Assembly (NCBI RefSeq): GCF_002236805.1
Contig: NZ_NIQA01000005.1
Location: 109,634-173,633 of the forward strand
Length of the DNA stretch: 64,000 nt
Source of the DNA: Pusillimonas sp. T2
GTDB lineage: Bacteria; Pseudomonadota; Gammaproteobacteria; Burkholderiales; Burkholderiaceae_B
Reading direction: 5' to 3'
Shown here: in pieces, positions 8,447-18,640 of the stretch
Position numbering within the stretch: position 1 is the first letter of the stretch
Layout of the letters: each line of letters opens with the position of its first letter
The notes under the pieces: model-generated
Told to the model about the DNA's origin: nothing
The model's input: only the letters and a program-made list of their open reading frames with translations
Databases searched by the model: none
Position numbers and translations under genes: made by a program

Positions 8447-10129
8447 TTAATCAATCAGGGCGTCTTCGGCCGTGCAGGTTTCAACGCGGTTGCGGCCGTT
8501 GGTCTTGGCACGATACAGCGCCCGATCGGCATCATTCACAATGGCCATATCGTCTTTTTCAAGATGCGCAGGGCGCGCGCAGGCGACCCCGACACTGATT
8601 GTCAAGGCATCAACGCCCGCGGGCGGGGTCTGGCTGATCGCCAGGCATATCTTGACCGCAACTTCGTGGGCGTTCAGCAGATTGGTGTCCGGCAAAATCA
8701 CAACGAACTCTTCGCCGCCAAAGCGAGCAATGAAATCGCTTTCACGAAGGTTGGCAGCCAGTACGGCCGCGCAGCCCTGCAAGGCACGGTCGCCTGCGTG
8801 GTGGCCATAGGTGTCGTTGATGCGTTTGAAATGGTCGATGTCCAGCATTAACACGGCGTAGGGTGTGCCGTTGCGCTTATAGCGCAAAAACTCGTCTTTC
8901 AGTCTTTCTGTAGCTGCCAGGCGGTTGCGCAGCCCAGTCAGGCTGTCTAGTCGTGCAAGTTGCTCAAGGTGCTCGTTGGCACCGCGCAGCTGTGCCGTAC
9001 GCTCGTTAATGGTTTGTTCCAGCGACGCGTTGACCTCTTCCAGTTGGGTTTTACGTTGCAGCAGATTAAGCGTCATGTCGTGGAAGGCGCGGTAAAGCTC
9101 GCGGATTTCGAAGGGGCCTTTGAATTGCCGGGGCTCTGGCGGGGCCTCGGCGCCTGCCAGAACATCGCGGGCCACGCGGTGCAGGCGCTCGATGGGCCGG
9201 CTGGTTCGACGCGCCAGAATGTAGGCTACCAGCATGGCAATAGCTACGACCAGTAAGCCGAACAGGGCCAGCCGCTTGCGCAACTGTTCGACCGGCGCCA
9301 GCGCCAGCTCAACAGGCTGGCGGACGACGACTTTCCAGCCCAATTGCGTGCTTGTATTCGGGGAGACGATACTGGTGCTGGTTAAAAATAGCCCGCCGTC
9401 GGCCCAGGCCAAAGGCGCCCGGCCGGCGTCGGATAAATCGGGTACCGTTAGTTCGCCGATTTTGGCGTACGGGTAGAGGATTTCGTTTTGCGAGTTGATG
9501 ACGAACACTTCGATCCCATCGGACAACGTGCCCGTGCTGACCGTGCTTTCTATCAAGCTGGTCACCCAGCTCCAGTGGGCGTGTGTGGCCAGTACGCCCA
9601 GCGTATTGCCGTTGTTGTCGATGATGGGGGCCGCAAAGTCGACAAACCGCATCGGTTCGTTTGAGTGATTGGGCAACATCTGGGCCAGCAATACGGCCTC
9701 GTGCAGGTCCCCCAGGTGGGGGGCCTTGATGCCCTCGATGAACCAGGGGCGGTTGGCAACGCTTTGCCCTTCGAGCATGTCGTTGGCAGCGGCGCGAACG
9801 GTACCTTCGGCATCGGCTACGCCGACCCAGGCATAGTCGGGGTAAGCGTCTTGTAAGTCTTCCAGCAATCCCTGAATGGCGTCGTCGTCCAGAGATTTTT
9901 CGAGAAGTGAGGGGGCCTGACTCAGGACAATAATGGCGCGTTTGCGTTCGGTGATGCTGGTGGCCAATGTTTGGGCAATGGCGTCGGACACGCTGGACAG
10001 GCGGTTTTTGCTGGCCGTGGCGAGTTGTTCGGACGATGCCTGGTCAACGTAGACAACCAGCCCGACGCTGACAAGCAACGTAAGGCCCCCCAGGGCAAGC
10101 ATAAGTTGTGTGCGAAACGAAGAAAACAT
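8447..10129 (-). CDS. Membrane diguanylate cyclase (Cache-HAMP-GGDEF)
   Basis: 560 residues. TM1 (about 9-28) and TM2 (288-306) bracket a 260-residue periplasmic sensor of the double-Cache type, followed by a HAMP linker (SRPIERLHRVARDVLAG), a coiled coil, and a GGDEF domain. The active site is GGEEF (471-475), and the inhibitory-site motif RESD (462-465) sits exactly five residues before it, so the enzyme is predicted active and product-inhibited. It should make c-di-GMP in response to an extracytoplasmic ligand. It stands alone, convergent with the protease gene. The periplasmic ligand cannot be predicted. Confidence 0.93.
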   Translation of the reverse strand: MFSSFRTQLMLALGGLTLLVSVGLVVYVDQASSEQLATASKNRLSSVSDAIAQTLATSITERKRAIIVLSQAPSLLEKSLDDDAIQGLLEDLQDAYPDYAWVGVADAEGTVRAAANDMLEGQSVANRPWFIEGIKAPHLGDLHEAVLLAQMLPNHSNEPMRFVDFAAPIIDNNGNTLGVLATHAHWSWVTSLIESTVSTGTLSDGIEVFVINSQNEILYPYAKIGELTVPDLSDAGRAPLAWADGGLFLTSTSIVSPNTSTQLGWKVVVRQPVELALAPVEQLRKRLALFGLLVVAIAMLVAYILARRTSRPIERLHRVARDVLAGAEAPPEPRQFKGPFEIRELYRAFHDMTLNLLQRKTQLEEVNASLEQTINERTAQLRGANEHLEQLARLDSLTGLRNRLAATERLKDEFLRYKRNGTPYAVLMLDIDHFKRINDTYGHHAGDRALQGCAAVLAANLRESDFIARFGGEEFVVILPDTNLLNAHEVAVKICLAISQTPPAGVDALTISVGVACARPAHLEKDDMAIVNDADRALYRAKTNGRNRVETCTAEDALID

Positions 10130-10317
10130 ATCGTTTGTTTTGTTGGGGCCCTGGCGGTTGGTTTATACCGGTCGGGGCTGCTGTAAGACCGGTGGGCCGG
10201 GCGGGTTCTGGGTGTGGCGCAGTTTGGCGGCTTGATGCGGTTGCCTTGTTGCTGCGTTGAATTGCCAAAAGTAATGCACACGTTGAATAATGACAAATTC
10301 TACACAGGTAAATCCTC

Positions 10318-11808
10318 ATGAACAGATTAAGCGAAAAAACGTTGGTTGAGTTGCCTTCCACCGTGGCCAAACCCGGCTACGACCGGGCGGCTGCAGGCGT
10401 CCGGATGGTGCATCTGGGGGCGGGCGCGTTTTTTCGCAGTCATTTGGCGGTTTATGCCGACGATCTGCTCGAACAGGGCGAGGCCGATTGGGGCGTGTGT
10501 GCAGTCAGCCTGAAGAGCCCAGGGGTCGATCAGGCGCTGGCGCCGCAAGATGGTTTATATACCTTGTTGGTTGATGACGGTCGCAAGACGCGCGCACGTG
10601 TCATTGGAAGCTTGAAGCCGGTGCTCAACCTCGTCCAGCAAGGTGAGCAGGTCATGGCAGCGTTGTTGCACCCCGATACGGCCGTGGTTTCGTTGACCAT
10701 TACGCATCGTGGCTATTGCTATGACCCGGCCGGCGACTGCCTGAATCAGGCCTTGCCCGAGATCAATGCCGATTTGCGTACGCCTGAACGCCCGCAGTCC
10801 GCAATTGGCGTGTTGGCCTGGGCGATTGCGCAGCGGCAAGCCCGGGGGCTCAAGCCGTTTACCTTGCTAAGTTGCGACAACATGCCGGCTAACGGCAAGG
10901 TGTTGCAGCGTGTGCTGGCGCATTACATCGAGCAGGCCGAGCCGCAACTGGGCGTGCCTGGCTTGTTAAGACAGTTCATGGAGCAATATGCATGCCCCTG
11001 CACCTTGGTGGATCGCATGACGCCGCAAGTCCAAGAGGCCGATCTGGAGCGAACTGCCGGCATTCTGGGTTTGCACGATGCCGCGCCTGTCATTACCGAG
11101 CCTTATGCCTTGTTTGTCATTCAAGATTGGTTCTGCAACGATCGCCCGCCCTTGGAAAATGCGGGCGCCATCCTTACGCCGCATGTCGGGCCCTACGAAG
11201 AACTCCGTTATCGCTTGCTTGACGCGGGCTATTTAACGCTAGGTTTGCTGGGTAGCCTGGCAGGTTGCCAAACCCTTTATCAGGCTATGCAAAAGCCCGA
11301 AATCACCTTGTTTATGGTCGGGTTGATGGCGGACGCGGGCGTAACGCTTGAGAAACATACCGGCATTGCCTGGGAAGAGTATCAGCAGCAATGGTTGATG
11401 CGTTTTGCCAATCCGTCTTTGCGGGTGTCGACGCGGCAGTTGGTTGCCGAAGTCAGCCAAGTGTTGCCTTACGCTGTGCTGCCAGTCGTTGCCGATCGTT
11501 TGCGCCAGGGGCTGTCCATTGATCGTCACGCGCGTGTTGTGGCGGCTTGGTTGCGTCATCTCATGCAAGTTAGCGCATCGCAGGCCGTGTCTGACGACAT
11601 GGGGGCCGGGCCGTTGGCTGCGCAAATTCGGGCATTGGGCGGCGAAGCGGCAGACCCTTACGAGCTAACCGAAACTGTGCTGGCGTCGTCCGATGTGTTC
11701 GGGGCGGCGTTGTCAGAAGACCTGGAGTTCCGGCGTTGCGTTACGACTCAGTTGCTTGATTTGCTTGACCAGTTTCCCAGCGCCACGCATCTTCGCACAT
11801 CTGGTTGA
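10318..11808 (+). CDS. Polyol-specific long-chain dehydrogenase homologue with substituted active site
   Basis: 496 residues. The N-terminal Rossmann part (VHLGAGAFFRSHLAVYADDLL), the SCDNMPANG segment and the C-terminal helical domain match the mannitol 2-dehydrogenase/fructuronate reductase (UxuB, MtlK) family at its usual length. The catalytic helix that normally carries Lys-x4-Asn-x2-His reads EELRYRLLDAGYL here: the three positions are Arg297, Asp302 and Tyr305. The spacing is exact but all three residues differ, so activity or chemistry may be changed. No sugar transporter or kinase lies beside it. The last 68 bp overlap the 3' end of galE on the opposite strand. Confidence 0.85.
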   Translation: MNRLSEKTLVELPSTVAKPGYDRAAAGVRMVHLGAGAFFRSHLAVYADDLLEQGEADWGVCAVSLKSPGVDQALAPQDGLYTLLVDDGRKTRARVIGSLKPVLNLVQQGEQVMAALLHPDTAVVSLTITHRGYCYDPAGDCLNQALPEINADLRTPERPQSAIGVLAWAIAQRQARGLKPFTLLSCDNMPANGKVLQRVLAHYIEQAEPQLGVPGLLRQFMEQYACPCTLVDRMTPQVQEADLERTAGILGLHDAAPVITEPYALFVIQDWFCNDRPPLENAGAILTPHVGPYEELRYRLLDAGYLTLGLLGSLAGCQTLYQAMQKPEITLFMVGLMADAGVTLEKHTGIAWEEYQQQWLMRFANPSLRVSTRQLVAEVSQVLPYAVLPVVADRLRQGLSIDRHARVVAAWLRHLMQVSASQAVSDDMGAGPLAAQIRALGGEAADPYELTETVLASSDVFGAALSEDLEFRRCVTTQLLDLLDQFPSATHLRTSG

Positions 11809-12766
11809 TACCTAGTTTGGCGCGCCAGCCAATGAGCTTTGCCGCCAGCTCGGTGTCGGCAAAGCAGGCCGCGATGTCGCCTGGTCGGCGAGGCACCAGG
11901 TCGTAGGGTATGGCGCGGCCGCTGGCCGCTTCGAAGGCACGCACCATCTCGAGTACCGAGAAACCGTTGCCGGTGCCCAGGTTGACGCTTAGCAGGGCAC
12001 GGCTTTGGGTTTTGCAGTGTTGCAGTGCGGCCAGGTGGCCCTGCGCCAAGTCCATGACATGAATGTAGTCACGCACGCCTGTGCCGTCGGGCGTGTTGTA
12101 GTCGCTGCCAAACACTTGAAGCCGCTCGCGCCGGCCAGTAGCCACTTGGGCCACATAAGGCATGAGGTTGTTGGGGGTGCCTTGCGGCGCCTCGCCAATT
12201 AGGCCGCTGGGGTGTGCGCCTACCGGGTTGAAATAGCGCAAACGCGCAATACGCCAGTCCGGCTCGGCGTTGTACAGATTTTCAAGAATGTCTTCGATGA
12301 CCAGTTTGGTGTGCCCATAGGGGTTGGTTGCCGAACGCGGGTGGTCTTCGGTGATGGGCAGACTGACCGGGTCGCCATATACCGTGGCCGATGACGAAAA
12401 GATAAATGTTTTGACGCCCGCTTTTTGCGCGGCCTGCAGCAGGCAGACGGTGCCGTTGACGTTGTTGTCGTAGTACTGAAGCGGCAATTGGGTTGATTCG
12501 CCTACGGCCTTAAGCCCGGCAAAGTGCATGATGCCGGCAATATTGTGATTTTTGAACAGCGTGTCGAGCAGGTCAGTATCGCGGATATCACCCTGGATGA
12601 AGTCAGGACGGGTGCCGCTGATTTGGGCGATACGGTCGATAACGTTAAGCCTGCTGTTGCACAGGTTGTCCAGCACCAGGGTACGGTAGCCAGCCTGCTG
12701 CAAAAGGACGGTGGTGTGGCTGCCGATAAAGCCGGTGCCGCCAGTAACAAGTATGGTCGAAGTCAT
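11741..12766 (-). CDS. galE: UDP-glucose 4-epimerase
   Basis: 341 residues, standard length. NAD-binding GGTGFIGS (9-16), catalytic SSSATVYG with Tyr150-x3-Lys154 (YGHTK), and the substrate-side RYFNPVGAHPSGLIGE motif are all present. It interconverts UDP-glucose and UDP-galactose for LPS or other surface sugars, consistent with waaC, waaA and galU nearby. The start at 12766 faces the waaC promoter; the 3' end overlaps the preceding dehydrogenase gene by 68 bp, convergently. Confidence 0.96.
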   Translation of the reverse strand: MTSTILVTGGTGFIGSHTTVLLQQAGYRTLVLDNLCNSRLNVIDRIAQISGTRPDFIQGDIRDTDLLDTLFKNHNIAGIMHFAGLKAVGESTQLPLQYYDNNVNGTVCLLQAAQKAGVKTFIFSSSATVYGDPVSLPITEDHPRSATNPYGHTKLVIEDILENLYNAEPDWRIARLRYFNPVGAHPSGLIGEAPQGTPNNLMPYVAQVATGRRERLQVFGSDYNTPDGTGVRDYIHVMDLAQGHLAALQHCKTQSRALLSVNLGTGNGFSVLEMVRAFEAASGRAIPYDLVPRRPGDIAACFADTELAAKLIGWRAKLGINQMCEDAWRWETGQANQATES

Positions 12767-12840
12767 GGCCGGTATTTTAGCGTTTTGTGCCGTTTCAATT
12801 GACAGGTTTCTTCTGGTTTCCGAGTCTTTATAATCGCGCC

Positions 12841-13803
12841 ATGACGAAAAAAATACTTATTGTGCGCACCTCGTCGCTGGGTGACCTGGTGCATATGCTG
12901 CCCGCAATTTCCGATATTGCCCGCCATGTGCCCGGCGCCCAGATCGATTGGCTGGCCGAAGAGGCCTTTGCCGAAATTCCTGGGTGGCATCCAGCGGTTC
13001 ATGAAGTGATCAAGGTGGCGCATCGCCGCTGGCGTAAAAGCTGGTGGTCCTCGCAAACGCGATCCGAACGTGCTGCCCTGAAGAAGAACCTCAAGGCGCG
13101 GCATTACGATATCGTCCTCGATATGCAGGCGCTGATGAAGTCGATCTGGCTGGTGCGTCAAACGCAGGGGGTTCGTCACGGGTTAGACCGCAAATCGGCA
13201 CGCGAACCTTTGGCATCGCTCTTTTACGATGTCAAACATCGGGTGGAGTTCTGGCAGCCGGCGGTTCCGCGGCAACGGCAGTTGGCCGGGCTGGCATTTG
13301 GTTATACCCCCGAGGGCGAGCCCGATTTCGGCTTGCAGGCGTTTACCGAGGGTCAGGCTATCGAACCCTATGCCGTCATCATGCCGTCAGCCAGCCGCGA
13401 TGATAAGCTCTGGCCAGAACAAGATTGGCATGCTGTGTTCGAGCGATTGGCGCAATCGGGTTTGTCGCTGAAGTTGTTGGCCGGTAATGCGGCCGAAACG
13501 GCGCGCGCGCAGGCTTTGATAGCCGGCGTGCCTAATGCGCAGGTGATGCCTCGCATGAGCCTGACCGATATTGCGCGGCTGTTGGCTAGGGCCCGCCTGA
13601 TGGTCGGCCTCGATAGCGGGCTGACGCATTTGTCGGCGGGACTGGGGCGCCCGACCATTGGCATTTATAAAGCCTCGACGCCAGTACGCACGCCCTTGCA
13701 AGGGTCTGGCTATACCGCGAGCCTGGGCGAGCGGGGTCAGGCGCCTTCTGCACAAACGGTGATCAGTGCCATTGACCAGGCCCTGGCCTCGGAGGCGTTT
13801 TGA
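12841..13803 (+). CDS. waaC: LPS heptosyltransferase I
   Basis: 320 residues from the ATG at 12841 (N-terminus MTKKILIVRTSSLGDLVHMLP, the canonical WaaC opening). The glycosyltransferase family 9 features are there: the SLGD nucleotide-sugar region near the N-terminus, and the C-terminal GLDSGLTHLSAGLGRPTIGIY motif that binds the ADP-heptose phosphates. It adds the first L-glycero-D-manno-heptose to Kdo2-lipid A in the cytoplasm. It overlaps waaA by 4 bp (TTGA), so the two are translationally coupled. Confidence 0.94.
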   Translation: MTKKILIVRTSSLGDLVHMLPAISDIARHVPGAQIDWLAEEAFAEIPGWHPAVHEVIKVAHRRWRKSWWSSQTRSERAALKKNLKARHYDIVLDMQALMKSIWLVRQTQGVRHGLDRKSAREPLASLFYDVKHRVEFWQPAVPRQRQLAGLAFGYTPEGEPDFGLQAFTEGQAIEPYAVIMPSASRDDKLWPEQDWHAVFERLAQSGLSLKLLAGNAAETARAQALIAGVPNAQVMPRMSLTDIARLLARARLMVGLDSGLTHLSAGLGRPTIGIYKASTPVRTPLQGSGYTASLGERGQAPSAQTVISAIDQALASEAF

Positions 13804-15155
13804 ACAGGTTTTTCTATAACGTCAGCATCCGTATGCTGTCGCCGTTGCTGATGGCCTGGATGGGATTGCGCGCGCGGCGTGCCGGTGGTCGTTGGGAAGT
13901 CTTGTCGGGGGCGCGGTTTGGCCGCTACGCGCAACCGGCCACCCAGTCGTCGCCGGTGTGGGTGCATGCCGTCAGCCTGGGTGAGGTTCGCGCTGCACAG
14001 CCTTTTATTCAGGCGCTGCTCGATCAGGGCGATCAGGTCTTATTAACCCACATGACGGTGACGGGTCGTGAAGAGGCAGCCCGCGCCTTCGCTCACGCTA
14101 TTGCCGATGGTCAGTTGGTGCAGCAATGGATGCCATACGATTTCCCAGGTAGTGCCCGCCGGTTTCTCGAACATTATCAGCCCTCGCTGGCAGTGCTCAT
14201 CGAGCGCGAAGTTTGGCCGAACATCATTGCTGAGGCGCACGCACTGAATATTCCCCTTGTGTTGGCCAGTGCGCGTTTCTCCGACCAGTCATTGCGTCAA
14301 ACCCTACGGGCTGGCGCTGTCATGCGAGAGGCCTATCAAAGTTTTCAGGCGGTGTATGCACAAACCTTGCAAGATGCCCAGCGCCTTGAGCAGGCTGGTG
14401 TGCAGGGAGTGCGCGTGTCGGGTAATTTCAAGTTCGATGTGTCACTGTCAAAAGAGCACGTGCAGCGCGGGCGCGCTTTTGCCGAAGCCCTGCCGCGTAA
14501 CATGATCACCATTGCGAGTACGCGCGAAGGCGAAGACGAGCTTTTTATCAAGGCTATTCTCAAGCAGGTGGCGCGGGCTCGGGGGCAGGGCGTGAGTCTG
14601 GCCGATCGTGTGCTGTTTTGCATTGTGCCCCGTCATCCGCAGCGCTTTGATGATGTCGCGCAGTTGCTGGCCGATGCAGGTATTTCGTTTTTGCGTCGAT
14701 CCGAGTTCGTGCAATCAGGAGAAACCGGCGCAGCCAATGCCCGCATTTGCAGCCGCAATCATCAACTGGTGTTGCTGGGCGACAGCCTGGGCGAAATGCC
14801 GCGCTATTACGCGGCCAGCAAGGTAGCCATTGTGGCGGGCAGTTTTTTGCCTTTCGGCGGTCAGAATTTGATCGAAGCCTGCGCCATTGGTACCCCGGTT
14901 CTGGTCGGCCCGCACACCGATAACTTCGAGCAGGCCGTATTTGACGCCATCCAAGAGGGCGCCGCTTTGCGCGCCCCGAATGCCGAGGTCGCATTGCAGC
15001 AGGCCTTGCAGTTACTTGACGAACCGCAACGTTTGCACCGTATTGGTGAAGCCGGCACGCATTGGGTTCAAAAGCATGCCGGCGCGGTTGCCCGCGTGGT
15101 GTCGGGTATCAACGAGCTCAGGAGAGCCCGTGGTATTTACGTCCCAGCTCCATAG
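13800..15155 (+). CDS. waaA: 3-deoxy-D-manno-octulosonic acid (Kdo) transferase
   Basis: 451 residues. The start is a TTG at 13800, preceded by GGAGG and overlapping the waaC stop as TTGA; this gives the expected N-terminal membrane segment ([20 protein letters not shown]) and then [17 protein letters not shown]. The catalytic Glu of this family is the first E of the SLGEVRA motif. The C-terminal GT-B donor site is seen in [38 protein letters not shown]. It transfers Kdo to lipid IVA at the inner membrane. The last 38 bp overlap galU convergently. Confidence 0.95.
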   Translation: MNRFFYNVSIRMLSPLLMAWMGLRARRAGGRWEVLSGARFGRYAQPATQSSPVWVHAVSLGEVRAAQPFIQALLDQGDQVLLTHMTVTGREEAARAFAHAIADGQLVQQWMPYDFPGSARRFLEHYQPSLAVLIEREVWPNIIAEAHALNIPLVLASARFSDQSLRQTLRAGAVMREAYQSFQAVYAQTLQDAQRLEQAGVQGVRVSGNFKFDVSLSKEHVQRGRAFAEALPRNMITIASTREGEDELFIKAILKQVARARGQGVSLADRVLFCIVPRHPQRFDDVAQLLADAGISFLRRSEFVQSGETGAANARICSRNHQLVLLGDSLGEMPRYYAASKVAIVAGSFLPFGGQNLIEACAIGTPVLVGPHTDNFEQAVFDAIQEGAALRAPNAEVALQQALQLLDEPQRLHRIGEAGTHWVQKHAGAVARVVSGINELRRARGIYVPAP

Positions 15156-15951
15156 TGGCCTTATAAAACCCGGCTTTGCTGCCGCAGTCGTAGCGGGTGC
15201 CTTCGTATTCCAACCCAAACACCTGGCGCTCTTGCAACAGGCTGGCAATGCCGTCGGTCAGTTGTATTTCACCGCCCACACCGGCTTGCGTGCGTCGCAA
15301 GTGCTCGAAAATCTCGGGTTCTAGTACGTAACGCCCCACCACTGCCAATGTTGAAGGGGCTTCGGCGGGCGCTGGCTTTTCGACAATCCCGCCGACTCTA
15401 ACAGTGCGGTCGTTGACGGCGTGGCCTGAAATAATGCCGTATTTATTGGTGTCGGCACGGTCGACGTGGTGCGTGGCCAGCACGCTGCCATTGTGCTGGT
15501 GCGCTGCTTCGATCAGTTGGTGCGTAACCGGCATGTTGGCGTCGATCAGGTCGTCGGCCAGCAGCACGACAAAGGGTTCGTTGCCCACAATAGGCGCGGC
15601 GCAAAGAACGGCGTGGCCCAAACCCAGTGGCGCCGGCTGCCGCGTGTAGATGCAGGTGACGTACGATGGCAAAACATTGCGCACGGCATCCAGCAGCGCC
15701 TGTTTGTTCTTGGCAGCCAGATCGGCTTCGAGTTCGGGGGCGCTGTCAAAGTGGTCTTCAATGGCGCGTTTATTTCGGCCAGTGATAAAAATAAGATCGG
15801 TAATCCCTGCCGCAACTGCTTCTTCAACGGCATATTGAATCAGCGGCTTGTCGACAATGGGCAGCATTTCTTTGGGCATGGCTTTGGTTGCCGGAAGAAA
15901 ACGTGTGCCCATACCAGCCACGGGGAAAACGGCCTTGCGAATTGGTTTCAT
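15118..15951 (-). CDS. galU: UTP-glucose-1-phosphate uridylyltransferase
   Basis: 277 residues. The nucleotide-binding start [25 protein letters not shown], the LADDLI metal-binding segment and the VEKPAP motif are diagnostic. The product UDP-glucose feeds galE and LPS/capsule synthesis. The gene lies 25 bp after coaX in a birA-coaX-galU series on the minus strand and ends convergently with waaA. Confidence 0.96.
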   Translation of the reverse strand: MKPIRKAVFPVAGMGTRFLPATKAMPKEMLPIVDKPLIQYAVEEAVAAGITDLIFITGRNKRAIEDHFDSAPELEADLAAKNKQALLDAVRNVLPSYVTCIYTRQPAPLGLGHAVLCAAPIVGNEPFVVLLADDLIDANMPVTHQLIEAAHQHNGSVLATHHVDRADTNKYGIISGHAVNDRTVRVGGIVEKPAPAEAPSTLAVVGRYVLEPEIFEHLRRTQAGVGGEIQLTDGIASLLQERQVFGLEYEGTRYDCGSKAGFYKATMELGRKYHGLS

Positions 15952-15976
15952 AGGTATCTGGATAAAGAGTCGACGG

Positions 15977-16846
15977 CTAAGTGCACGTAGCGGGAGATTG
16001 TAACGCTAGTGCACTCAGGCCATCTAGCACGGGTGTGCTCAGCCACTCGATGGGTGTTTGGGGCAGGCCCAGTTGTTGCTGGGTAAAGTGCAACAGGCGT
16101 CGGGTTTCTTCTTGTACCAATGGCCAGCCCCCCCCAGCGCTGTATATCAGCGGGCCATGCCCGTAGTATTCCAGGCCTATCAGCCATTGACGCAAAACTG
16201 CACCCGCTTGCGCCGCCGCGACACCGGTACTGATGGCTTGGTGTGTGTGTGTCGGGTAGGCGGTTGGTTCGCTATGGGCCTCGGGCAGGTTAGCGGTACC
16301 TTCGGCCAGCGATGTCTTCATGAGTGCCGGGCCTGGCAAAATAGTGCCGCCTTTGAATGCGTATCGGATGCTGTTGGGCGCGCTACGGGCAACGTCGACC
16401 ACCAGGGTGTCGATGGTGGTGGCGGTGCCAAAACTGGCCAGAATTATGGGTGGGAAGACACCTTGGGCAATTGCGCCGACATTTTCAGATATTTTCGGAT
16501 GCGGGCGATGGGCTAGCCCCAGCATAGATAGCCAGCGGTCGGGGCCAAGCTGCACCGGGTTGTCGTAGGCGTTGGTGACGTTAAGCGCTTCTTCTTGGCC
16601 TTTTACCCATTCAATCGGGCAGTCGTGCAAATGAAAAACGTCTTCTATGGCGGCAGCCACGACGTCGCCGGCGACGTTGACGCCCAAGGCTTTTTCGGGC
16701 GTTGCAGGCAGTTTGCCCAGCCAATGGCTGAGCTGGTCGAGGTTGTCGTGCGTCAGGGCAATGGGGTCGGTTTCCCGTGCGCCGGTGCTGGGGTCGACCC
16801 AGCCTGCTTTGACACGGGTGTTTCCGGCGTCGATCAATACAATCAT
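15977..16846 (-). CDS. coaX: Type III pantothenate kinase
   Basis: 289 residues. Phosphate-binding [18 protein letters not shown] at the N-terminus, the [14 protein letters not shown] motif and the second phosphate loop [15 protein letters not shown] are typical of CoaX (ASKHA fold), the enzyme first described in Bordetella as Bvg accessory factor. It phosphorylates pantothenate, the first step of CoA synthesis, without the feedback control seen in CoaA. It is longer than average (about 255) owing to loops around residues 118-126 and 195-210. It follows birA by 14 bp. Confidence 0.93.
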   Translation of the reverse strand: MIVLIDAGNTRVKAGWVDPSTGARETDPIALTHDNLDQLSHWLGKLPATPEKALGVNVAGDVVAAAIEDVFHLHDCPIEWVKGQEEALNVTNAYDNPVQLGPDRWLSMLGLAHRPHPKISENVGAIAQGVFPPIILASFGTATTIDTLVVDVARSAPNSIRYAFKGGTILPGPALMKTSLAEGTANLPEAHSEPTAYPTHTHQAISTGVAAAQAGAVLRQWLIGLEYYGHGPLIYSAGGGWPLVQEETRRLLHFTQQQLGLPQTPIEWLSTPVLDGLSALALQSPATCT

Positions 16847-16860
16847 GGGTGCCTCCGTAA

Positions 16861-17751
16861 TCAGACCCTGGGTGTCAGATGGCCCGGTGTGCGGGTGCGC
16901 ACAGATACTTCGCCGACCGACATGGCGGTTTCACCTTCGGGGCCGCGTACCAGCAACTGGCCGGTGGTGTTGACCCCGCAGGCGATACCGGCCTGTATAA
17001 GCCGGCCGTCGTCAATGATATGAACATGTTGCCCGATTAAACCGTCGACGGCATGGTAGCGTTCGGGAAAATGTTCGAAACCATCGCGCGTGGCTTCATT
17101 AAATACCTGGTACCAGGCTTTGGCAATAGTCTGTACCAGGGCGGTAGCGGTGGCAGATCCTGCCTCGGCTGGGTCTGTGGCGGCAATTTCAGACCAGTCG
17201 GCGACAGAGCGGTCGAGCGACTGGCTAAGGGTGCGAGCGTCGTCAATGTTCAGGCCCATACCGACAATAATGACATGATGGTCGCTCGATTGCCGTGCGG
17301 TACCGGCGCGCGTGCTTTCAACCAAAATGCCTGCCAGCTTGGCGTTGTCCCAAAGGACGTCATTGGGCCATTTCATGGTCAGGCGGTTACGGTGCGCCGG
17401 GCTGATGAACGTCCTGAGGGCCTCGCACGTGGCCACGCCGGTCAGGGGGGAGAGCACCGGCAGGTGTCGGGCAGGCACAAAAATATCAAAAGCACACGAG
17501 AACATCAGGTTCGCCCCGCGACGATTTTGCCATGTGCGTCCGGCCCGGCCACGGCCTCGTTGCTGCAGGTGTGCGCCTTCTAGCCATGGGCGTGCATATA
17601 TCTCGCTGGGTTCGCGCGCCAGGGCGACCAGGTCGGCGTTGGTCGAGCCGGTTTCGTCGAGCCAGCGTACATACCGAAACGCCGGTAGCGCCTGGGTAAG
17701 CAGGGTTTGAAATGCGGCGGGTTCGGGGATTTTTGGGAATGGGCTCGACAT
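16861..17751 (-). CDS. birA: Biotin--[acetyl-CoA-carboxylase] ligase, monofunctional
   Basis: 296 residues. The biotin-adenylate site GRGRAGRTWQNRRGANLMFS and the MKWPNDVLWDNAKLAGILVE motif are intact. There is no N-terminal helix-turn-helix before the catalytic domain, so unlike E. coli BirA it should be a ligase only and not a biotin-operon repressor. A C-terminal SH3-like domain ends the protein (GEVSVRTRTPG). First gene of the birA-coaX-galU unit. Confidence 0.93.
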   Translation of the reverse strand: MSSPFPKIPEPAAFQTLLTQALPAFRYVRWLDETGSTNADLVALAREPSEIYARPWLEGAHLQQRGRGRAGRTWQNRRGANLMFSCAFDIFVPARHLPVLSPLTGVATCEALRTFISPAHRNRLTMKWPNDVLWDNAKLAGILVESTRAGTARQSSDHHVIIVGMGLNIDDARTLSQSLDRSVADWSEIAATDPAEAGSATATALVQTIAKAWYQVFNEATRDGFEHFPERYHAVDGLIGQHVHIIDDGRLIQAGIACGVNTTGQLLVRGPEGETAMSVGEVSVRTRTPGHLTPRV

Positions 17752-17875
17752 AAAGATCTGGCTGTGCGGGGGCGGTGGGCTGCCGATTCGCGTTAAGCTT
17801 TATGGTGGATGCTGGGTGTAATGTTCAGCAAATAGCGTAGTGTAAATCTTTAACGTAGCGGTTTATTTGTACTTT

Positions 17876-18514
17876 ATGACAGAACGCAAAGAAACTTGGG
17901 TGGCGCAGGGGCAAGCCGGCGCCGTCGATTGTGTGGTCGAATGGCCTGAGGGGCCCGTTCAGGGCTGGGCGCTGGTATTGCATCCGCACCCGTTGCATGG
18001 GGGCGCCCGCGATAACAAGGTCGTTACTACTATTTCCCGTACCTGTCTGGCCCACGGCCTGGTGACAGTGCGCCCCAATTTTCGCGGGGTAGGAGCATCC
18101 GAAGGCAGTTTTGACCATGCTCGTGGCGAAACAGCCGACATGCTCCAGCTGGTCGAGCAGTTCCAGGCGGCTTACCCGCAGGCGTGCGTCGGGCACTGGG
18201 TGTTGGCGGGGTTCTCGTTTGGTACTTCAGTCGCTGCTCAACTGTATTCGGCGTTGCAAGGTGGGCTTCAGCCCGACGCTGTTATTTTGGCCGGGCCGGC
18301 TGTCGAGCGCTTCAAGTTCCGCGACATCGCCTTGCCCGATCACACTGTGCTGATCCATGGCGAGGCCGACGAAGTTGTGCCGCTGGCAGAAGCCATGGAA
18401 TTTGCGCGGGCACACAACTTGCCGGTAACGGTGATCCCTGATGCCTCTCATTTTTTTCACGGCAAGCTGCTTACCTTGAAAACATTGGTGCAACTGCGAT
18501 TGCGGGCGCTGTAG
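17876..18514 (+). CDS. Small alpha/beta hydrolase, dienelactone-hydrolase-like
   Basis: 212 residues. A strand-turn HPHPLHGGARDNKVV near the N-terminus, the oxyanion-region RPNFRGVGASEG, the nucleophile elbow GFSFGTS, Asp in HGEADEVVP and His in DASHFFHGK define a complete Ser-Asp-His triad. Proteins of this kind are annotated as DLH-like or YcjY/CocE-like hydrolases; the substrate is unknown. The ATG at 17876 is chosen; a TTG three codons earlier is possible and neither has a strong ribosome site. Divergent from birA. Confidence 0.85.
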   Translation: MTERKETWVAQGQAGAVDCVVEWPEGPVQGWALVLHPHPLHGGARDNKVVTTISRTCLAHGLVTVRPNFRGVGASEGSFDHARGETADMLQLVEQFQAAYPQACVGHWVLAGFSFGTSVAAQLYSALQGGLQPDAVILAGPAVERFKFRDIALPDHTVLIHGEADEVVPLAEAMEFARAHNLPVTVIPDASHFFHGKLLTLKTLVQLRLRAL

Positions 18515-18599
18515 CAAATGTTTGCGATTTGATCCCTACCGTTGCGTGAGCGGTGGCTGCCCGTGACTTGACCACTGCCTATAATGAACCTTTTGCCGT

Positions 18600-18625
18600 A
18601 CAGGCGTTCAAAACGCCTGTTTTCA
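18600..18625 (+). terminator. Hairpin with T-run between the hydrolase and dacC
   Basis: Perfect 9-bp inverted repeat ACAGGCGTT/AACGCCTGT (18600-18608 and 18612-18620) with a CAA loop, followed by TTTTC. It can end the hydrolase transcript. It also sits only 16 bp before the dacC start, so it must either lie in the dacC leader or directly overlap its promoter region. Confidence 0.65.
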
Positions 18626-18640
18626 ATCGATGGGTGTTTT

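Noticed and set aside
18568..18585. TTGACC and TATAAT boxes ahead of dacC as a sigma-70 promoter
   Set aside because: They are only 6 bp apart instead of about 17, so they cannot form one promoter; TATAAT alone is too little evidence.
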